Shown one piece after another: positions 27,434 to 37,549 of a DNA stretch of 64,000 nucleotides (within the stretch, counting starts at the first letter, position 1; every line of letters begins with the position of its first letter). The stretch is from an uncultured Rubripirellula sp. (GTDB taxonomy: Bacteria > Planctomycetota > Planctomycetia > Pirellulales > Pirellulaceae), in contig CALIBL010000006.1 in NCBI GenBank assembly GCA_938045805.1, positions 37,412 to 101,411 on the forward strand. Reading direction: 5' to 3'. The translations under genes were made by a program, and so were the position numbers. The notes under the pieces are model-generated. The model was not told the origin of the DNA, did no database searches, and worked only from the letters and a program-made list of their open reading frames with translations.

Positions 27434-27573
27434 TGTTAGTCAAGCGTTTGGAAATCCCTCCCTTACCCGGTCCATCATTCCCTTGGCCATCATTCCCATC
27501 TACCTCGGCCTCGCTTCCCATCCACTTGTACCGCCAGCAACGTAGAACGGTTGGAACTTTCATAACGACTTGA

Positions 27574-27591
27574 GGTTAGGGAACCCTAACC
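27574..27591. promoter_or_regulatory. Perfect 8-bp dyad, candidate operator
   Basis: GGTTAGGG and CCCTAACC are separated by AA. The site lies 105 bases before the start of the leucine-rich-repeat lipoprotein gene, where a promoter would be expected. Only one copy was noticed in the window. Confidence 0.3.
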
Positions 27592-27696
27592 GTGTTTCCA
27601 GCCAGACCATGGTCATTGATCGAGCAATTGAATAAAACATTAGCGTTAGCAAAATACTCACCATTAAATCTGACACACGTTCATCCAAGACTTTTC

Positions 27697-29049
27697 ATGC
27701 TCAAGAATTACCAATCCTTCACACTGGCGCTTGTTCTGGCAACCTGCACCGCTTGCAACAACAAGTCAGCGGACTCCACACCAGATTCCGCCAAAGCACC
27801 TACGCCAGCACCAAAGGGCGAATCGCCATCAATGATCGCCACCGCACCTGGAGGCTTGACCCTCCCAGACGATGCGGAGAAAGTTGCCGCACTTGAAGAA
27901 GCTGGTTTTGCGTTAACCAAGGGCACAAACGGCTTGGTCACCGAGATCGTCATTGCAACCGAAACCTCAATCGCAGACGCATTACCAAATCTGGAAGGCG
28001 TTCCCAATGTGACTCAAGCTCGTTTCAGTGGTCCCGGTCTAACCGATGACGGGATGGAGGCGTTGACCTTCCTTCTCTCACTCAAGAGACTCGACCTCTC
28101 GGACTCAGCAATCGGTGACACGACGATTGCAACGGTTGGTAAGCTCTTGAATCTCGAAGTCCTAACGTTGAGACGTTCTGGGGTGAGTAATGACGGCTTA
28201 GCGAATGTCGCCAACCTCCCAAAACTTCGAGCCCTAGATCTTCGTAACACCAAGGTCAGCGATCCAGGGTTGGTACATTTGGCGGGACTCACCAAGCTAA
28301 TTGATTTGCAACTTGAAAAAACCAACGTGACTGACAAGGGAATTGAATCTCTCGTCGGACTCCCGCTCAAGTCCATTAACGTTAACTACTGCACCTCCGT
28401 TTCCGATCAGGCTCTCGCCACGCTCAAGGACACTGCCACGATGGAGTCGATTCAATTCGACTACACCAAGGTTTCAGATGCCGGGATGCCAAACCTAAAG
28501 GGCTTCCCGAAACTGAAGCGACTGAGAATTCGTGGCACCGACGTCACCGGTGAAGGTCTTGCTAACCTGACCGACGCTCAAAATCTCGAGCGTGTCGAAT
28601 TGCGTGATTCATCACTCGATGATGCGGGCCTCGCCGTTCTCGCCGCACTTCCAAAAATGTCCTACGTTGACATTAGCGAGTGTCGCCTGGTGTCCCCTGA
28701 AGGCATGCAGAAGATCGGTGAAATGAAGAACCTTCAGGTGTTGATCTTGTGGGAAACCAAAGCCGATGACAAGCTTGTTAACGCCATCGCTGATCTCTCC
28801 GGCATCCGCCAACTCGATCTTAAAGCCACTTCCATCACGGACGAGTGCATCGACTCGTTGATGAAGCTAACTAACCTTGAAGACCTCAATGTGGCGGGAA
28901 CTCAACTGGGCGATGAGAGTTTTCGCAAGCTCGGCTCGCTCCCAAAGCTAAAAAAGCTAAATGTTGCTAACACGAGTATCGGATTCGACGTCATCGACGA
29001 ACTGGTCGAAGGCAACGAGGATCTGCAAGTCGTTGAATTTGAGAATTAA
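27697..29049 (+). CDS. Leucine-rich-repeat lipoprotein
   Basis: 450 aa from ATG 27697, chosen because it starts a lipoprotein-type signal (MLKNYQSFTLALVLATCTAC); the frame is open to 27592. Two Cys fall in the cleavage region (LATC, CTAC), so the exact lipidated residue is uncertain. A Pro/Ala/Ser-rich linker follows. From about residue 90 to the end are consecutive repeats of about 24 residues of the form LxxLDLxxTxVxDxGLxxLxxL (e.g. KLRALDLRNTKVSDPGLVHL). These are LRRs of the bacterial Cys-containing-like type found in many planctomycete surface proteins. Likely a periplasmic or surface protein-binding module; partner unknown. Terminator at 29081. Confidence 0.85.
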   Translation: MLKNYQSFTLALVLATCTACNNKSADSTPDSAKAPTPAPKGESPSMIATAPGGLTLPDDAEKVAALEEAGFALTKGTNGLVTEIVIATETSIADALPNLEGVPNVTQARFSGPGLTDDGMEALTFLLSLKRLDLSDSAIGDTTIATVGKLLNLEVLTLRRSGVSNDGLANVANLPKLRALDLRNTKVSDPGLVHLAGLTKLIDLQLEKTNVTDKGIESLVGLPLKSINVNYCTSVSDQALATLKDTATMESIQFDYTKVSDAGMPNLKGFPKLKRLRIRGTDVTGEGLANLTDAQNLERVELRDSSLDDAGLAVLAALPKMSYVDISECRLVSPEGMQKIGEMKNLQVLILWETKADDKLVNAIADLSGIRQLDLKATSITDECIDSLMKLTNLEDLNVAGTQLGDESFRKLGSLPKLKKLNVANTSIGFDVIDELVEGNEDLQVVEFEN

Positions 29050-29080
29050 AAACTCAACAACTCCGAGCGATATCCAAATC

Positions 29081-29115
29081 AGGCCCTCTCCGGCCAACGG
29101 CGAGGGCCTTTTTTC
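29081..29115 (+). terminator. Rho-independent terminator
   Basis: AGGCCCTC (29081-29088) pairs with GAGGGCCT (29102-29109) around a 13-base loop, followed directly by a run of T. It lies 31 bases after the stop of the leucine-rich-repeat gene. Confidence 0.88.
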
Positions 29116-29210
29116 GTTTGCTTCCAATACTGTGGATCAATGAATGTTGCCGACGAGACTCGACGCAGCCACCAAGCAGATCACAGGCCTGACCTATGAT
29201 CGTTGTGCGT

Positions 29211-29250
29211 GACACCGAGATGCCACGATGGACCTATCGCGGTGTTTTTA
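29211..29250 (+). terminator. Second plus-strand hairpin overlapping the leuS stop codon
   Basis: ACACCGAGAT (29212-29221) pairs with ATCGCGGTGT (29236-29245) except for one A-G mismatch, then TTTTT. It reads as a terminator on the plus strand and overlaps the stop codon of the convergent leuS (29248-29250). It could be a back-up terminator protecting leuS from read-through, or a 3' end hairpin for leuS. Confidence 0.5.
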
Positions 29251-32079
29251 TTTGATAACAAGGTTGACCAATCGTCCGGGAACAGCAATCTGCTTGACGA
29301 TTTGCTTACCATCAATCAACGCCTTGACCCGCTCATCATTCATTGCGATTTCCATCATCTGATCGCGATCCGTGTCTGGAGCGATTGCGATTTTTGCCTT
29401 CACTTTACCATTGATCTGAACAGGAACTTCAACGGTTGATTCAACCAACGCCGCCTCATCCCAAGCTGGCCAGTCCTGTAGTGCAACGGATGCGTCTGCC
29501 CCGAGCAACTTCCAGAGCTCTTCACTGAGATGTGGAGCGTAGGGAGACAGCAAGATCACAAAAGAACGCATCGCAGAAACGGGCCGTTTCTTGGAGCGAG
29601 TGAAGAAATTGGTGAACTCCATCATCCGCGCGATCGCCGTATTGAAGCTCATCGCCTCAGTATCTTCAGTGACCTTTTTTATCGTTTGATGCAATGTCCT
29701 AAGCTGTTCCTCGTCGCAATCGGTATCAATCACTGCGTCCGCTAACTTTAGCTCATCGGCTTTGTCGTCGACGATCATTCGCCAGACACGATCGAGGAAA
29801 TTCTTGACCCCACCAACACCGGTCATTGCCCAAGGTTTGGTCGCTTCGAGTGGCCCCATGAACATTTCATAAAGTCGCAGAGAGTCTGCACCGTATTGCT
29901 TAACAATGTCATCGGGGTTGACCACGTTTCCACGACTCTTTGACATCTTGAATGCACGACTCTCAACACGGATCTTCGCGTCTTCCTTCAAAACAAAGGT
30001 CTCGCCTTTCTTTTCAAGGTCGGTTTCAGCGAGTGAAACCGCTTTGACGACACGGCCATCAGCAGCCACACGGTTACCGTCCGCATCGCGACGCACTTCC
30101 TGAGCGGAAACCGCTGTACCCTGCTCATCTCGATACCCGGTGTATTCCACCTCTCCGAGGATCATTCCCTGGTTGACCAGCCGGTTGAACGGTTCAGGGA
30201 CCGTCACATGCCCACGGTCGTACAAGACTTTGTGCCAGAACCGAGAATAGAGCAAATGGAGAACCGCATGTTCGGCACCACCTACATACAGATCCACCGG
30301 CATCCACGCTTTTTCTTTTTCAGGGTCGATTAGCCGAGTCTCATTCTTTGGATCGATGTATCGAAGGTAGTACCAACACGAACCGGCCCACTGCGGCATC
30401 GTGTTCGTCTCGCGCCGATAACGTTTTCCGTCTAATTCCACATACAGCCAGTCATCATCCGCCTTGGCCAATGGTGGTTCAGGACGCCCATGCGGCTTGA
30501 AGTCTTCCAAGTCGGGCAATTTGACCGGCAGTTGATCCAACGGAACACCACGTTTCAAACCCGTCGGCTCCCCCTTTTCATCAACTTCGTGCAATACGGG
30601 GAACGGCTCACCCCAGAAACGCTGCCGCGAGAAGAGCCAATCTCTAAGTTTATAATTGACCGCCGCTTTTCCCATCCCGTTACCATCCAGCTTCTGCGTG
30701 ATGGCATTCTTGACATCATCGGTCTGCTGACCATCAAACCCGGGGCTATTGATCGCAGCGCCTTTTGCCGCGAAACAAACTTTACCGGCCAAAATTCCTT
30801 CACGCTTTTCGTGGTCGACGGGCGGGTCCACCACTGGAGTCACCGGCAAGTCGTACTGAACCGCAAACTCAAAATCTCGCTCATCGTGCGCGGGAACCGC
30901 CATGATGGCACCGGTCCCGTAACCGGCTAAGACGTAATCCGCTACCCAAATTGGGATTCGTTTGCCCGTCACCGGATTGACCGCTTCACTTCCGGTGAAA
31001 ACTCCGGTCTTGCCTCGTTCGCCATCTGTACGTTCACGATCACTCTTGAACGATGCCTTCTCGCAGTAAGCCGCCACCGCGTCTTGCTGCTCCGGCGATG
31101 TGAGCTTGGCAACCAAAGGGTGCTCGGGAGCGACTACCATGTAGGTCGCTCCAAAGAGTGTATCGGGCCGCGTGGTGTAAACTCGCAGAGCTCGGTCTCC
31201 AGCCTCACACGGAAAACCGACAGCCTCTCGCTCAGCTTGCCAGTCCGAGTAATCAGCATCCTCGCCGATAAAGAAATCAACCTCTGCGCCCGTACTACGT
31301 CCAATCCAATCCTGTTGAAGCTTCTTAATACCGACTGGCCAATCCAGCTCGTCTAGGCCTTCTAGCAATCGCTCAGCGTAATCCGTAATACGCAACATCC
31401 ATTGCCGCAGCGGAATCCTTTTAACCGGATGTCCCCCTCGCTCACTCTTGCCGTCCTGAACTTCCTCGTTGGCCAGCACGGTTCCGAGTTCCGGACACCA
31501 ATTCACCAGAGCATCGGCTTGATAGGCCAAACGGTGCGCGTCTTGATACCTGGCGATTTCATCCTCGCCTTGCTGAGCGATTTCAGCGGGAATCGGCAGA
31601 TCAGCAATCGGCCGCCCCTTCTGCTGTTCGTGGTCAAACCACGTGTCATAAAGCACCAAAAAAATCCACTGCGTCCACCGAAAGTAATCTTCATCAGTCG
31701 TCGCAAGCACTCGATCCCAGTCGTAACTGAAACCCAGCATCTTCAGCTGCCGCGTAAAGTTATCAATATTCCGCTGTGTCTGAACTCGAGGATGCTCACC
31801 CGTTTTGATCGCGTGCTCCTCGGCGGGTAGGCCGAACGCGTCAAAACCCATTGGATGCAGAACCGTCTCTCCCCGCATTCGAGCAAACCGAGAAACGATG
31901 TCCGTTGCGGTGTACCCTTCGGGGTGCCCGACATGCAGCCCATCCCCACTGGGATAAGGAAACATGTCCAAAACATACCGTTTCTTGCCGGTCGGCAGGT
32001 CGGGCGTAGCAAAGGTCTTCTCATTCTCCCAGTGAGCTTGCCAGATCGGTTCGATTTCAGACGGATTGTAGCGAGGCAT
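29248..32079 (-). CDS. leuS: Leucyl-tRNA synthetase
   Basis: 943 aa from ATG 32079 ([20 protein letters not shown]); an upstream in-frame ATG at 32118 would add 13 residues without family support. Class I synthetase charging tRNA-Leu in the cytoplasm. HIGH motif as HVGH in [18 protein letters not shown] in [15 protein letters not shown]. The CP1 editing domain contains [13 protein letters not shown] and the acidic [17 protein letters not shown] motif, so post-transfer editing is kept. An anticodon-binding helical domain ([14 protein letters not shown]) and a C-terminal domain ending RLVNLVIK complete it. No strong ribosome-binding site before the ATG. Confidence 0.95.
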   Translation of the reverse strand: MPRYNPSEIEPIWQAHWENEKTFATPDLPTGKKRYVLDMFPYPSGDGLHVGHPEGYTATDIVSRFARMRGETVLHPMGFDAFGLPAEEHAIKTGEHPRVQTQRNIDNFTRQLKMLGFSYDWDRVLATTDEDYFRWTQWIFLVLYDTWFDHEQQKGRPIADLPIPAEIAQQGEDEIARYQDAHRLAYQADALVNWCPELGTVLANEEVQDGKSERGGHPVKRIPLRQWMLRITDYAERLLEGLDELDWPVGIKKLQQDWIGRSTGAEVDFFIGEDADYSDWQAEREAVGFPCEAGDRALRVYTTRPDTLFGATYMVVAPEHPLVAKLTSPEQQDAVAAYCEKASFKSDRERTDGERGKTGVFTGSEAVNPVTGKRIPIWVADYVLAGYGTGAIMAVPAHDERDFEFAVQYDLPVTPVVDPPVDHEKREGILAGKVCFAAKGAAINSPGFDGQQTDDVKNAITQKLDGNGMGKAAVNYKLRDWLFSRQRFWGEPFPVLHEVDEKGEPTGLKRGVPLDQLPVKLPDLEDFKPHGRPEPPLAKADDDWLYVELDGKRYRRETNTMPQWAGSCWYYLRYIDPKNETRLIDPEKEKAWMPVDLYVGGAEHAVLHLLYSRFWHKVLYDRGHVTVPEPFNRLVNQGMILGEVEYTGYRDEQGTAVSAQEVRRDADGNRVAADGRVVKAVSLAETDLEKKGETFVLKEDAKIRVESRAFKMSKSRGNVVNPDDIVKQYGADSLRLYEMFMGPLEATKPWAMTGVGGVKNFLDRVWRMIVDDKADELKLADAVIDTDCDEEQLRTLHQTIKKVTEDTEAMSFNTAIARMMEFTNFFTRSKKRPVSAMRSFVILLSPYAPHLSEELWKLLGADASVALQDWPAWDEAALVESTVEVPVQINGKVKAKIAIAPDTDRDQMMEIAMNDERVKALIDGKQIVKQIAVPGRLVNLVIK

Positions 32080-32217
32080 AAAAGTTCGGACGAACGAGGA
32101 AACGGGACGGCTTTTCAATGCACAGATTCTATGGATTCACCGAATCACCGAAAGGTGGATTCGCCTGCCGATTTGATCACCTCTGCCTCTCGGATTCTCG
32201 CCCGAAAAGACCTGTGA

Positions 32218-35200
32218 TCACTCAGACGGCAAATCGAGACGCTGCGCAACTGCTGAGAGAACCTTCGATAACATCAAATCGCCACCACCGAGATGCACCG
32301 ACTCAATTTTCCCCTCTGGATTCACCAGAACCACCTGTGGAAGCACATTCACCCCAAATTGCTCGGCAAACTTCCCATCAATGTCAACAACAACCCTTGA
32401 TGATCGCTCGTACTTGCCAACCGCCTCGCTCACGGTCTCAAGGGATTCTTCCACACTCACCGACAGTCCCAGCAAACCGAGATCCTGATATTCCTTGCGG
32501 ATCGATTCCAGCGAGGGAATCGCTTGAACACTCGCTGCACTCCAAGTCGTCCAGAAGTCAATTAGCAGCCAATCCCCACGATATTCGCTCAGCTTGACCG
32601 CACTTCCATCGAGTGCACGCAAAGGAAGATTGGGAACCAGTTGCCCCACAAACTCGGACTGCCCAGGATTTCCCATCTGTCCCTCCAGAACCGCCGAAAC
32701 CAGCGGTTCAGTCGCTGCCTGAAACCGCCACTGGTTGTAGGAAACATCCGCCACACTTGGCACAATTGCATTGCCCAGTAGTAGTTCGTCTACTCTCCCC
32801 AAATCAAACGAACAAACACCGGCCCATTGACCTCTTCCACGCAGCATATCCCCGTCCAATCCCGTCGCGGTGAATGTGGTTCGCTTCCCATCATTGAGCA
32901 CCGCCTGAACCAACCCCGTATAGTCAGGCCTCGTGGAGTCACGGCTCGCAGCAGTCTCACTATCAACTTTGTCTCGATCTGCAGAACCCGCTCCAAGCCG
33001 ATCTTCTCCGCTGATCGCCTCACGAGTATCGAGTCGATCACCTGACGCCACGACCGGCGCCGCAGAGACCTCAAGCTGCTGACCGTATTCATCAGGATGA
33101 AACCAAATCAACTGTGCTATTCGCTCACTAGGCAAACGCAAGCGATTGAGCTGTACCTCGACTGTTAAAAAATCATCCCGCATCTCAACCAACTGACAAC
33201 GGAGAAAATCGCCGTTATGAGAACACAGTAGGTGACTCGGTGGATCCGACTTTTGTAACCTTGGTATCGTCAGTAGTCGCTGCTTTTTGGCTTGATCTAA
33301 ACTCGGAGGTGGTGAGTTGGAAACAAATTCAATCGCCTTGATCAATCGCTGCTCAATATCAAGCGTCAATTGATTTGTCGTTTCAGACGGTTCACTTGCG
33401 GCATCGCTCGCCCCGTCAGACTCCACCTCGACGCGAACATTCCGCTCGCTAATGGATTGAACTCGACAACGCAACACGTCTCCCGATCGAAAATGAACGA
33501 GATGTGATCCTCGAGTCGCCGGAGCACGCTTCGAAAGATCCGTGCGTTCGAGAAATAGCTGACCGAAATTCAAGCCTCGACGAAGGCGTTGATTACGGAC
33601 TCTTTGCTGTTCGAGAAGTTTGGCCCCTGCGTCACTCGTCTTCTGCGCAGCTTGCTCACTAAATCGTATCTCCGCGCTAACATCCTTTTTGATGCGACTC
33701 GAAACCAGACTGCGAAGCGGATGCCACGAAAGCCCAATCCCTGCCTCATCGTTCGCGTTCGCACTCATCGTCTTGGTTTCAGCAACCAGCCGACCGGACA
33801 CCTGACTGCCGGATGTGATTAACTTTCCGATGCGACCGACAACCGCGGCCTCCTGAATATCTCCGTTCCCAGAACCACTGAACCTCACCTCACGGATAGC
33901 CGCAAAGGGCAGTTCGATCTGTCCAGAAACCAATTCGCTGCTGAGGACAAACCGACCTGCTCGAATCTCACGAACGTCCCCTGTCAACCTTGAATCATCA
34001 TCAAACTGAAGGACGGCCTTTTCCTTGTCCGCTCCAGCATTGCGTGATCGACGGCGAACCTCAGCGACCTGCGAGATCGCGACTTTCACTTGTTCTGACG
34101 ATGCGGTCGAGATACTTATCTCGCCGGTTTCCGCGTCAAAACCAACCACATCGCCAACGATTGAATCTTGTTCAACCGTGGAGATCATGAAGAAATTCTC
34201 ATCTCCCAAATCTGCTTCGACACGGGCAATTTCCCCTTTCCATTGTGCGACCTCAAGATATCGAACTCGAAGTGAACCCGAAAAATTCTCTAGCTCCAAT
34301 CGACCCAACGGACGCGGATTTGATCCTTCGTGCTCCCCATGAGACCCTGCCGCTAAATCAACATTGCGACGAATCTCTCCGAGCGACTGTCCATTATCTG
34401 AGAGAATCTCCATCGATCCCGCGACCAGATCCAAATAGACCGAAAATCGTATCCGGCGTTCTTCATCCATTGATGCGATCTTCCCCACATCAACGTCATC
34501 ACCGAGCTCGAATACCATCACTAAATCGCTACCAGCGGTCTCCACTCTCCAAGACTCCTGACGCGATGTACCTGTAACACCTTCTGCAATGCCCTGCTTA
34601 GGTTGCTCATCACGCTGCGATTCTGGGTTCTCGTCCACTCTGGTTGGTGCACGGATGCACAAAGCAAAGTCAGCTTGTTGTTCCCATTCCAACTCCAAAT
34701 TGATGAACAGGCGTGGTGGGAGCATCACTTCGCGAATCAGTTTGCTCCCCGAACTTTCGGATGCAATGACCGAACCGCTCACCGTCCATCCCGATAGCTT
34801 CCCAGAGTCGTTACGGCGATTCTCAGAGGCGTCACTCAGGATGGCTTCAGGGTCGTAGAACCCCCTCCAGACCAGGCCGCGATTGGAATTCATCGCCGTC
34901 TCTAACGGCATTGCATCCTCTGGCAGGGCACCCCCGCGACGCACCCACTTTAGATCGTCGGCGTGGAATCGCAAATCACCAGCCATGGCGTGACGAATCA
35001 CCAGTTCCCGACGGTCCCATTTGACCAAACCACCGCGAACCACATCTCCGTTTTGGAATTCAAAAATGTACTCATCGACGAGGGGCTGAGTATGATCTTC
35101 GAGAATGTCCGCTAGCGCAGAAGCGCGAGAGAAAACCAGTTTCTCCAAAGCCCTTTGCCGGAAGACGAATGGGTCACAGAATGCATCACCCTTCCAGTGG

Positions 35201-35484
35201 ATCAGCGCATCGTTATCGGATTCAACCAGACGACCCGACAGGACTTCCCCATCGCGAAGGATCAGCAGACCGACGCCCGAGTCAGCCGCCCCGACTTGTC
35301 TCTCTCCAACGCCAGTGGGCCCCGACTCCACCGCATCGACCGTTGGCAAACTGTATGGGGGCGCAAGGAGCAGAGCGAGTGTGAGCGAAACCCATCTCGC
35401 GACAAACCGGGAGAACGTGGTGACCTGCCGAGGACCACCGACGAGCATCTCAAAATCGTGTTCAATCCAGTGACCGCGCACCAC
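32218..35484 (-). CDS. Exported multi-repeat protein with a Cys-less TlpA-like thioredoxin domain
   Basis: 1088 aa from GTG 35484 (a second GTG is next; GGAAGG lies just upstream). Hydrophobic export segment at residues 31-45. About seven stretches of 45-60 residues share the pattern (N/D/S)GDxLxGxxxxxxxxxLxL...Ixxixf: near 72-118, 139-183, 431-478, 488-535, 660-721, 751-796 and 857-903. They resemble small SH3/Sm-like barrels. Between them, about 230-410 looks like a lectin-type beta sandwich. Residues 946-1084 are TlpA-like: KLSEYRGDWLLIDFW, then W981-S-A-A-S985 where WCxxC should be, and cis-Pro1049 in VNVLPQV. The redox Cys pair is therefore absent. Last of four coupled genes; function unknown. 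Confidence 0.72.
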   Translation of the reverse strand: MVRGHWIEHDFEMLVGGPRQVTTFSRFVARWVSLTLALLLAPPYSLPTVDAVESGPTGVGERQVGAADSGVGLLILRDGEVLSGRLVESDNDALIHWKGDAFCDPFVFRQRALEKLVFSRASALADILEDHTQPLVDEYIFEFQNGDVVRGGLVKWDRRELVIRHAMAGDLRFHADDLKWVRRGGALPEDAMPLETAMNSNRGLVWRGFYDPEAILSDASENRRNDSGKLSGWTVSGSVIASESSGSKLIREVMLPPRLFINLELEWEQQADFALCIRAPTRVDENPESQRDEQPKQGIAEGVTGTSRQESWRVETAGSDLVMVFELGDDVDVGKIASMDEERRIRFSVYLDLVAGSMEILSDNGQSLGEIRRNVDLAAGSHGEHEGSNPRPLGRLELENFSGSLRVRYLEVAQWKGEIARVEADLGDENFFMISTVEQDSIVGDVVGFDAETGEISISTASSEQVKVAISQVAEVRRRSRNAGADKEKAVLQFDDDSRLTGDVREIRAGRFVLSSELVSGQIELPFAAIREVRFSGSGNGDIQEAAVVGRIGKLITSGSQVSGRLVAETKTMSANANDEAGIGLSWHPLRSLVSSRIKKDVSAEIRFSEQAAQKTSDAGAKLLEQQRVRNQRLRRGLNFGQLFLERTDLSKRAPATRGSHLVHFRSGDVLRCRVQSISERNVRVEVESDGASDAASEPSETTNQLTLDIEQRLIKAIEFVSNSPPPSLDQAKKQRLLTIPRLQKSDPPSHLLCSHNGDFLRCQLVEMRDDFLTVEVQLNRLRLPSERIAQLIWFHPDEYGQQLEVSAAPVVASGDRLDTREAISGEDRLGAGSADRDKVDSETAASRDSTRPDYTGLVQAVLNDGKRTTFTATGLDGDMLRGRGQWAGVCSFDLGRVDELLLGNAIVPSVADVSYNQWRFQAATEPLVSAVLEGQMGNPGQSEFVGQLVPNLPLRALDGSAVKLSEYRGDWLLIDFWTTWSAASVQAIPSLESIRKEYQDLGLLGLSVSVEESLETVSEAVGKYERSSRVVVDIDGKFAEQFGVNVLPQVVLVNPEGKIESVHLGGGDLMLSKVLSAVAQRLDLPSE

Positions 35485-35492
35485 TTACCTTC

Positions 35493-36776
35493 CTAGCGTT
35501 CATAGATGGGAAGAAAGCGATAATTCACAGCGACCGCCAAAAGCGACAGCGTCGTGGCAACGTAGGGTCCCTGGGTCCCATCAAAGCCACCTCCAGCACG
35601 CTGCTCCTTCTTCAAGCGTTCAATCAACTGTTGATTCCAGGTTTTCCAGAGTTCAACATCACCCTGGAATAAAGCCTGTGCCTGATAATAGCTCTGGTAG
35701 CTGATTCCACCATGCCCGCTTGTCCCGCCCTGCAACTTATCTCGCAAGTAGCCCAGTGTCTGAGCGAACTGTGGCATGTCCTTTCTCCTCGCAATCGCGA
35801 AAACAAGCGTGCCAATCGAGATTCTCGCTAGTGATTCATTGAAGCCCCCAGCTCCGTTGGAGTAGGCAACCTGCCCCGACTCGGCGGTCATCCCGGTGAA
35901 GTAAGCGATCGCTCGATCGATCGCATCATCGGGGACCTCAATTCCCGCGTTTCGAGCGGCAAGTAGCCCCATCAGTACACCACCGGTAACCGAAGTATCA
36001 GCCTCCATCCCCGCAGGACTGTATCGCCATGCGCCAAATGGGTTGCTTTTCTGTGAAGTTACCGCCGCACGGACGGCGAGTTCCAACGACTTTCCGATTG
36101 TCAAATCAGAACTGACCCCGGTTTCCCTCCAGAGCGTTCGATCATCCACCATCCCGTAAGCCTCCGCCAGAGCGAGCATGGCAAAGCCGTGATGGTACAT
36201 GCTCTGTCCGTAATATCCCGTTTCTGGATCCTGCTGCAAAAGGATGAACCGGATCGAACGGCGGACCTGATTCGCATACAACCCGAAATTGGGATCCTCA
36301 CCCGACGCGAGAAAACACATCAGGCCCATTCCAGCGACGCCTGCACCGCGGTGTCCCGACGGCCAACAGCCTTCATCGTCTTGATTGGCAACAAGATACT
36401 GAAGTCCACGATCGTAAAGATCTCTGACATCCCGCGGTACCGGATCACCATTAAGAATCTCGAGGGATTGAGCTACCGCATTCTCACCCCTCTGCGCTCC
36501 GCTGAGAATTAAGCCCAAAACCAACAAACTAATGATCGCTCTAAAGCCTTGGTAAGGTCGCTTACACGAGGTCCAATCACTGCTAGCCAAAGAACCGAAT
36601 GCGGCGGATAACGATTCCGGAGCCAACCTCGGCTGCACCACCCGGCACTCATCTGCAATTCGCTCATCTGTCAAAATCATAGGCATCCGTGATTGAACTC
36701 CGGCGCAACCAATGGCTTGCACTTTCCGAGTGGGAACGCCTCGCGTGTGTCGGTGGAAGGGTGAAGAGAGGTTCAT
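35493..36776 (-). CDS. Alpha/alpha-toroid protein (squalene cyclase / prenyltransferase repeat-like)
   Basis: 427 aa from ATG 36776, whose ATGA overlaps the stop of the gene upstream; the frame is open to 36824. A membrane or export segment lies at residues 77-94 (RAIISLLVLGLILSGA), after an unusually long N-terminal extension. The rest carries helical-hairpin repeats of the terpenoid cyclase fold: YLVANQDDEGCWPSGHRGAG, LLQQDPETGYYGQSMYHHGFAM, GAWRYSPAGMEADTSVTGG and GHGGISYQSYYQAQAL. The QxxxGxW-like pattern (QW motif) is recognisable, but the DxDD acid of squalene-hopene cyclase is not seen. Such planctomycete proteins are probably non-catalytic or of unknown activity. The gene downstream starts 8 bases after the stop. 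Confidence 0.75.
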   Translation of the reverse strand: MNLSSPFHRHTRGVPTRKVQAIGCAGVQSRMPMILTDERIADECRVVQPRLAPESLSAAFGSLASSDWTSCKRPYQGFRAIISLLVLGLILSGAQRGENAVAQSLEILNGDPVPRDVRDLYDRGLQYLVANQDDEGCWPSGHRGAGVAGMGLMCFLASGEDPNFGLYANQVRRSIRFILLQQDPETGYYGQSMYHHGFAMLALAEAYGMVDDRTLWRETGVSSDLTIGKSLELAVRAAVTSQKSNPFGAWRYSPAGMEADTSVTGGVLMGLLAARNAGIEVPDDAIDRAIAYFTGMTAESGQVAYSNGAGGFNESLARISIGTLVFAIARRKDMPQFAQTLGYLRDKLQGGTSGHGGISYQSYYQAQALFQGDVELWKTWNQQLIERLKKEQRAGGGFDGTQGPYVATTLSLLAVAVNYRFLPIYER

Positions 36777-37549
36777 TCGGTCGCCATGACTCCAGCATCG
36801 ATCAATTTCTTGACCGCCGGCCAATCCTTTTCGGTAAACATCGGACGGAGATCCGATTCAATCTGCCCCATTCTAGCGAGCACGAAGTAAAGAGGCATTA
36901 ACGAGGCGCCAAAGAGTGTTGGCGGGGATGTCTTCTCCATCAATAAATCCTTGATCTCCTCGCGTCGCTCGACCGTCAAAGGCACCTGTCTACCAACAAC
37001 GAGCAGAGCGGCATCGATTTGCTCGGCAAATTCACCAAACGCCGCCTCTCTTTCCAAGAGGTTCACCTGCTCAATCTGCTCAGGTGTTGCCAACCGATTC
37101 AGCAATCGATCCATGATGGATCCTTGACCGTGAAGCCCCTCGAGAAAGCGTTGGGTGTATGGCTTGGCCGTCGCACGCGTTTCGACAGACACCTGCTGCC
37201 ATTGATCCCTAGCGATGTTACCGAACTCAATCTGACCCTTGAACGCAGCATAGCCTGCGAAGAATCGATGGATATCAACACGCCCAGCAGTGAGGAGTTT
37301 AGCTTGATCCTCCGCAGAAAACCCTTCGACCGAAGCAATCCGTCCCATCTTGTCATTTAACGCATCAAGACACTCTTGCCTAGCTTGAAGAACGGCGAGT
37401 TGACTGAACGTCGCCTTGTCGAATGAATCTTCGCTGAAGTGAACCACCTGAGCGTCAGCAACGCGTGGTCCAACACAGACGAACCAAAATGTGGCCGTCA
37501 AAAGGACACCGTGCAACGCAAAGTTACTCAAACACGAAAACTGAGTCAT
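36773..37549 (-). CDS. Secreted protein of unknown function
   Basis: 258 aa from ATG 37549, which overlaps the TGA of the upstream gene in ATGA. Signal peptide at residues 1-34 (hydrophobic ALHGVLLTATFWFVCVG, ending VADAQ). The mature part is mostly charged helix with no Cys pair, metal motif or catalytic pattern that I recognise; PEQIEQVNLLEREAAFGEF and the C-terminal FTEKDWPAVKKLID are typical of it. It recalls the helical export proteins with LTxxQ-like segments seen next to planctomycete membrane complexes, but I cannot name a family. Both ends overlap neighbours by 4 bases, so its amount is probably tied to them. Confidence 0.6.
   Translation of the reverse strand: MTQFSCLSNFALHGVLLTATFWFVCVGPRVADAQVVHFSEDSFDKATFSQLAVLQARQECLDALNDKMGRIASVEGFSAEDQAKLLTAGRVDIHRFFAGYAAFKGQIEFGNIARDQWQQVSVETRATAKPYTQRFLEGLHGQGSIMDRLLNRLATPEQIEQVNLLEREAAFGEFAEQIDAALLVVGRQVPLTVERREEIKDLLMEKTSPPTLFGASLMPLYFVLARMGQIESDLRPMFTEKDWPAVKKLIDAGVMATE

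Larger units (their letters stand above)
27191..27696. other. 506-base divergent intergenic region with two dyads
   Basis: Lies between the Gfo/Idh gene (leftward) and the leucine-rich-repeat lipoprotein (rightward). Open frames here (27208-27573 on the plus strand and 27330-27563 on the minus strand) overlap each other, lack ribosome-binding sites and show no protein-like pattern. The region holds the two inverted repeats listed below. Confidence 0.5.
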
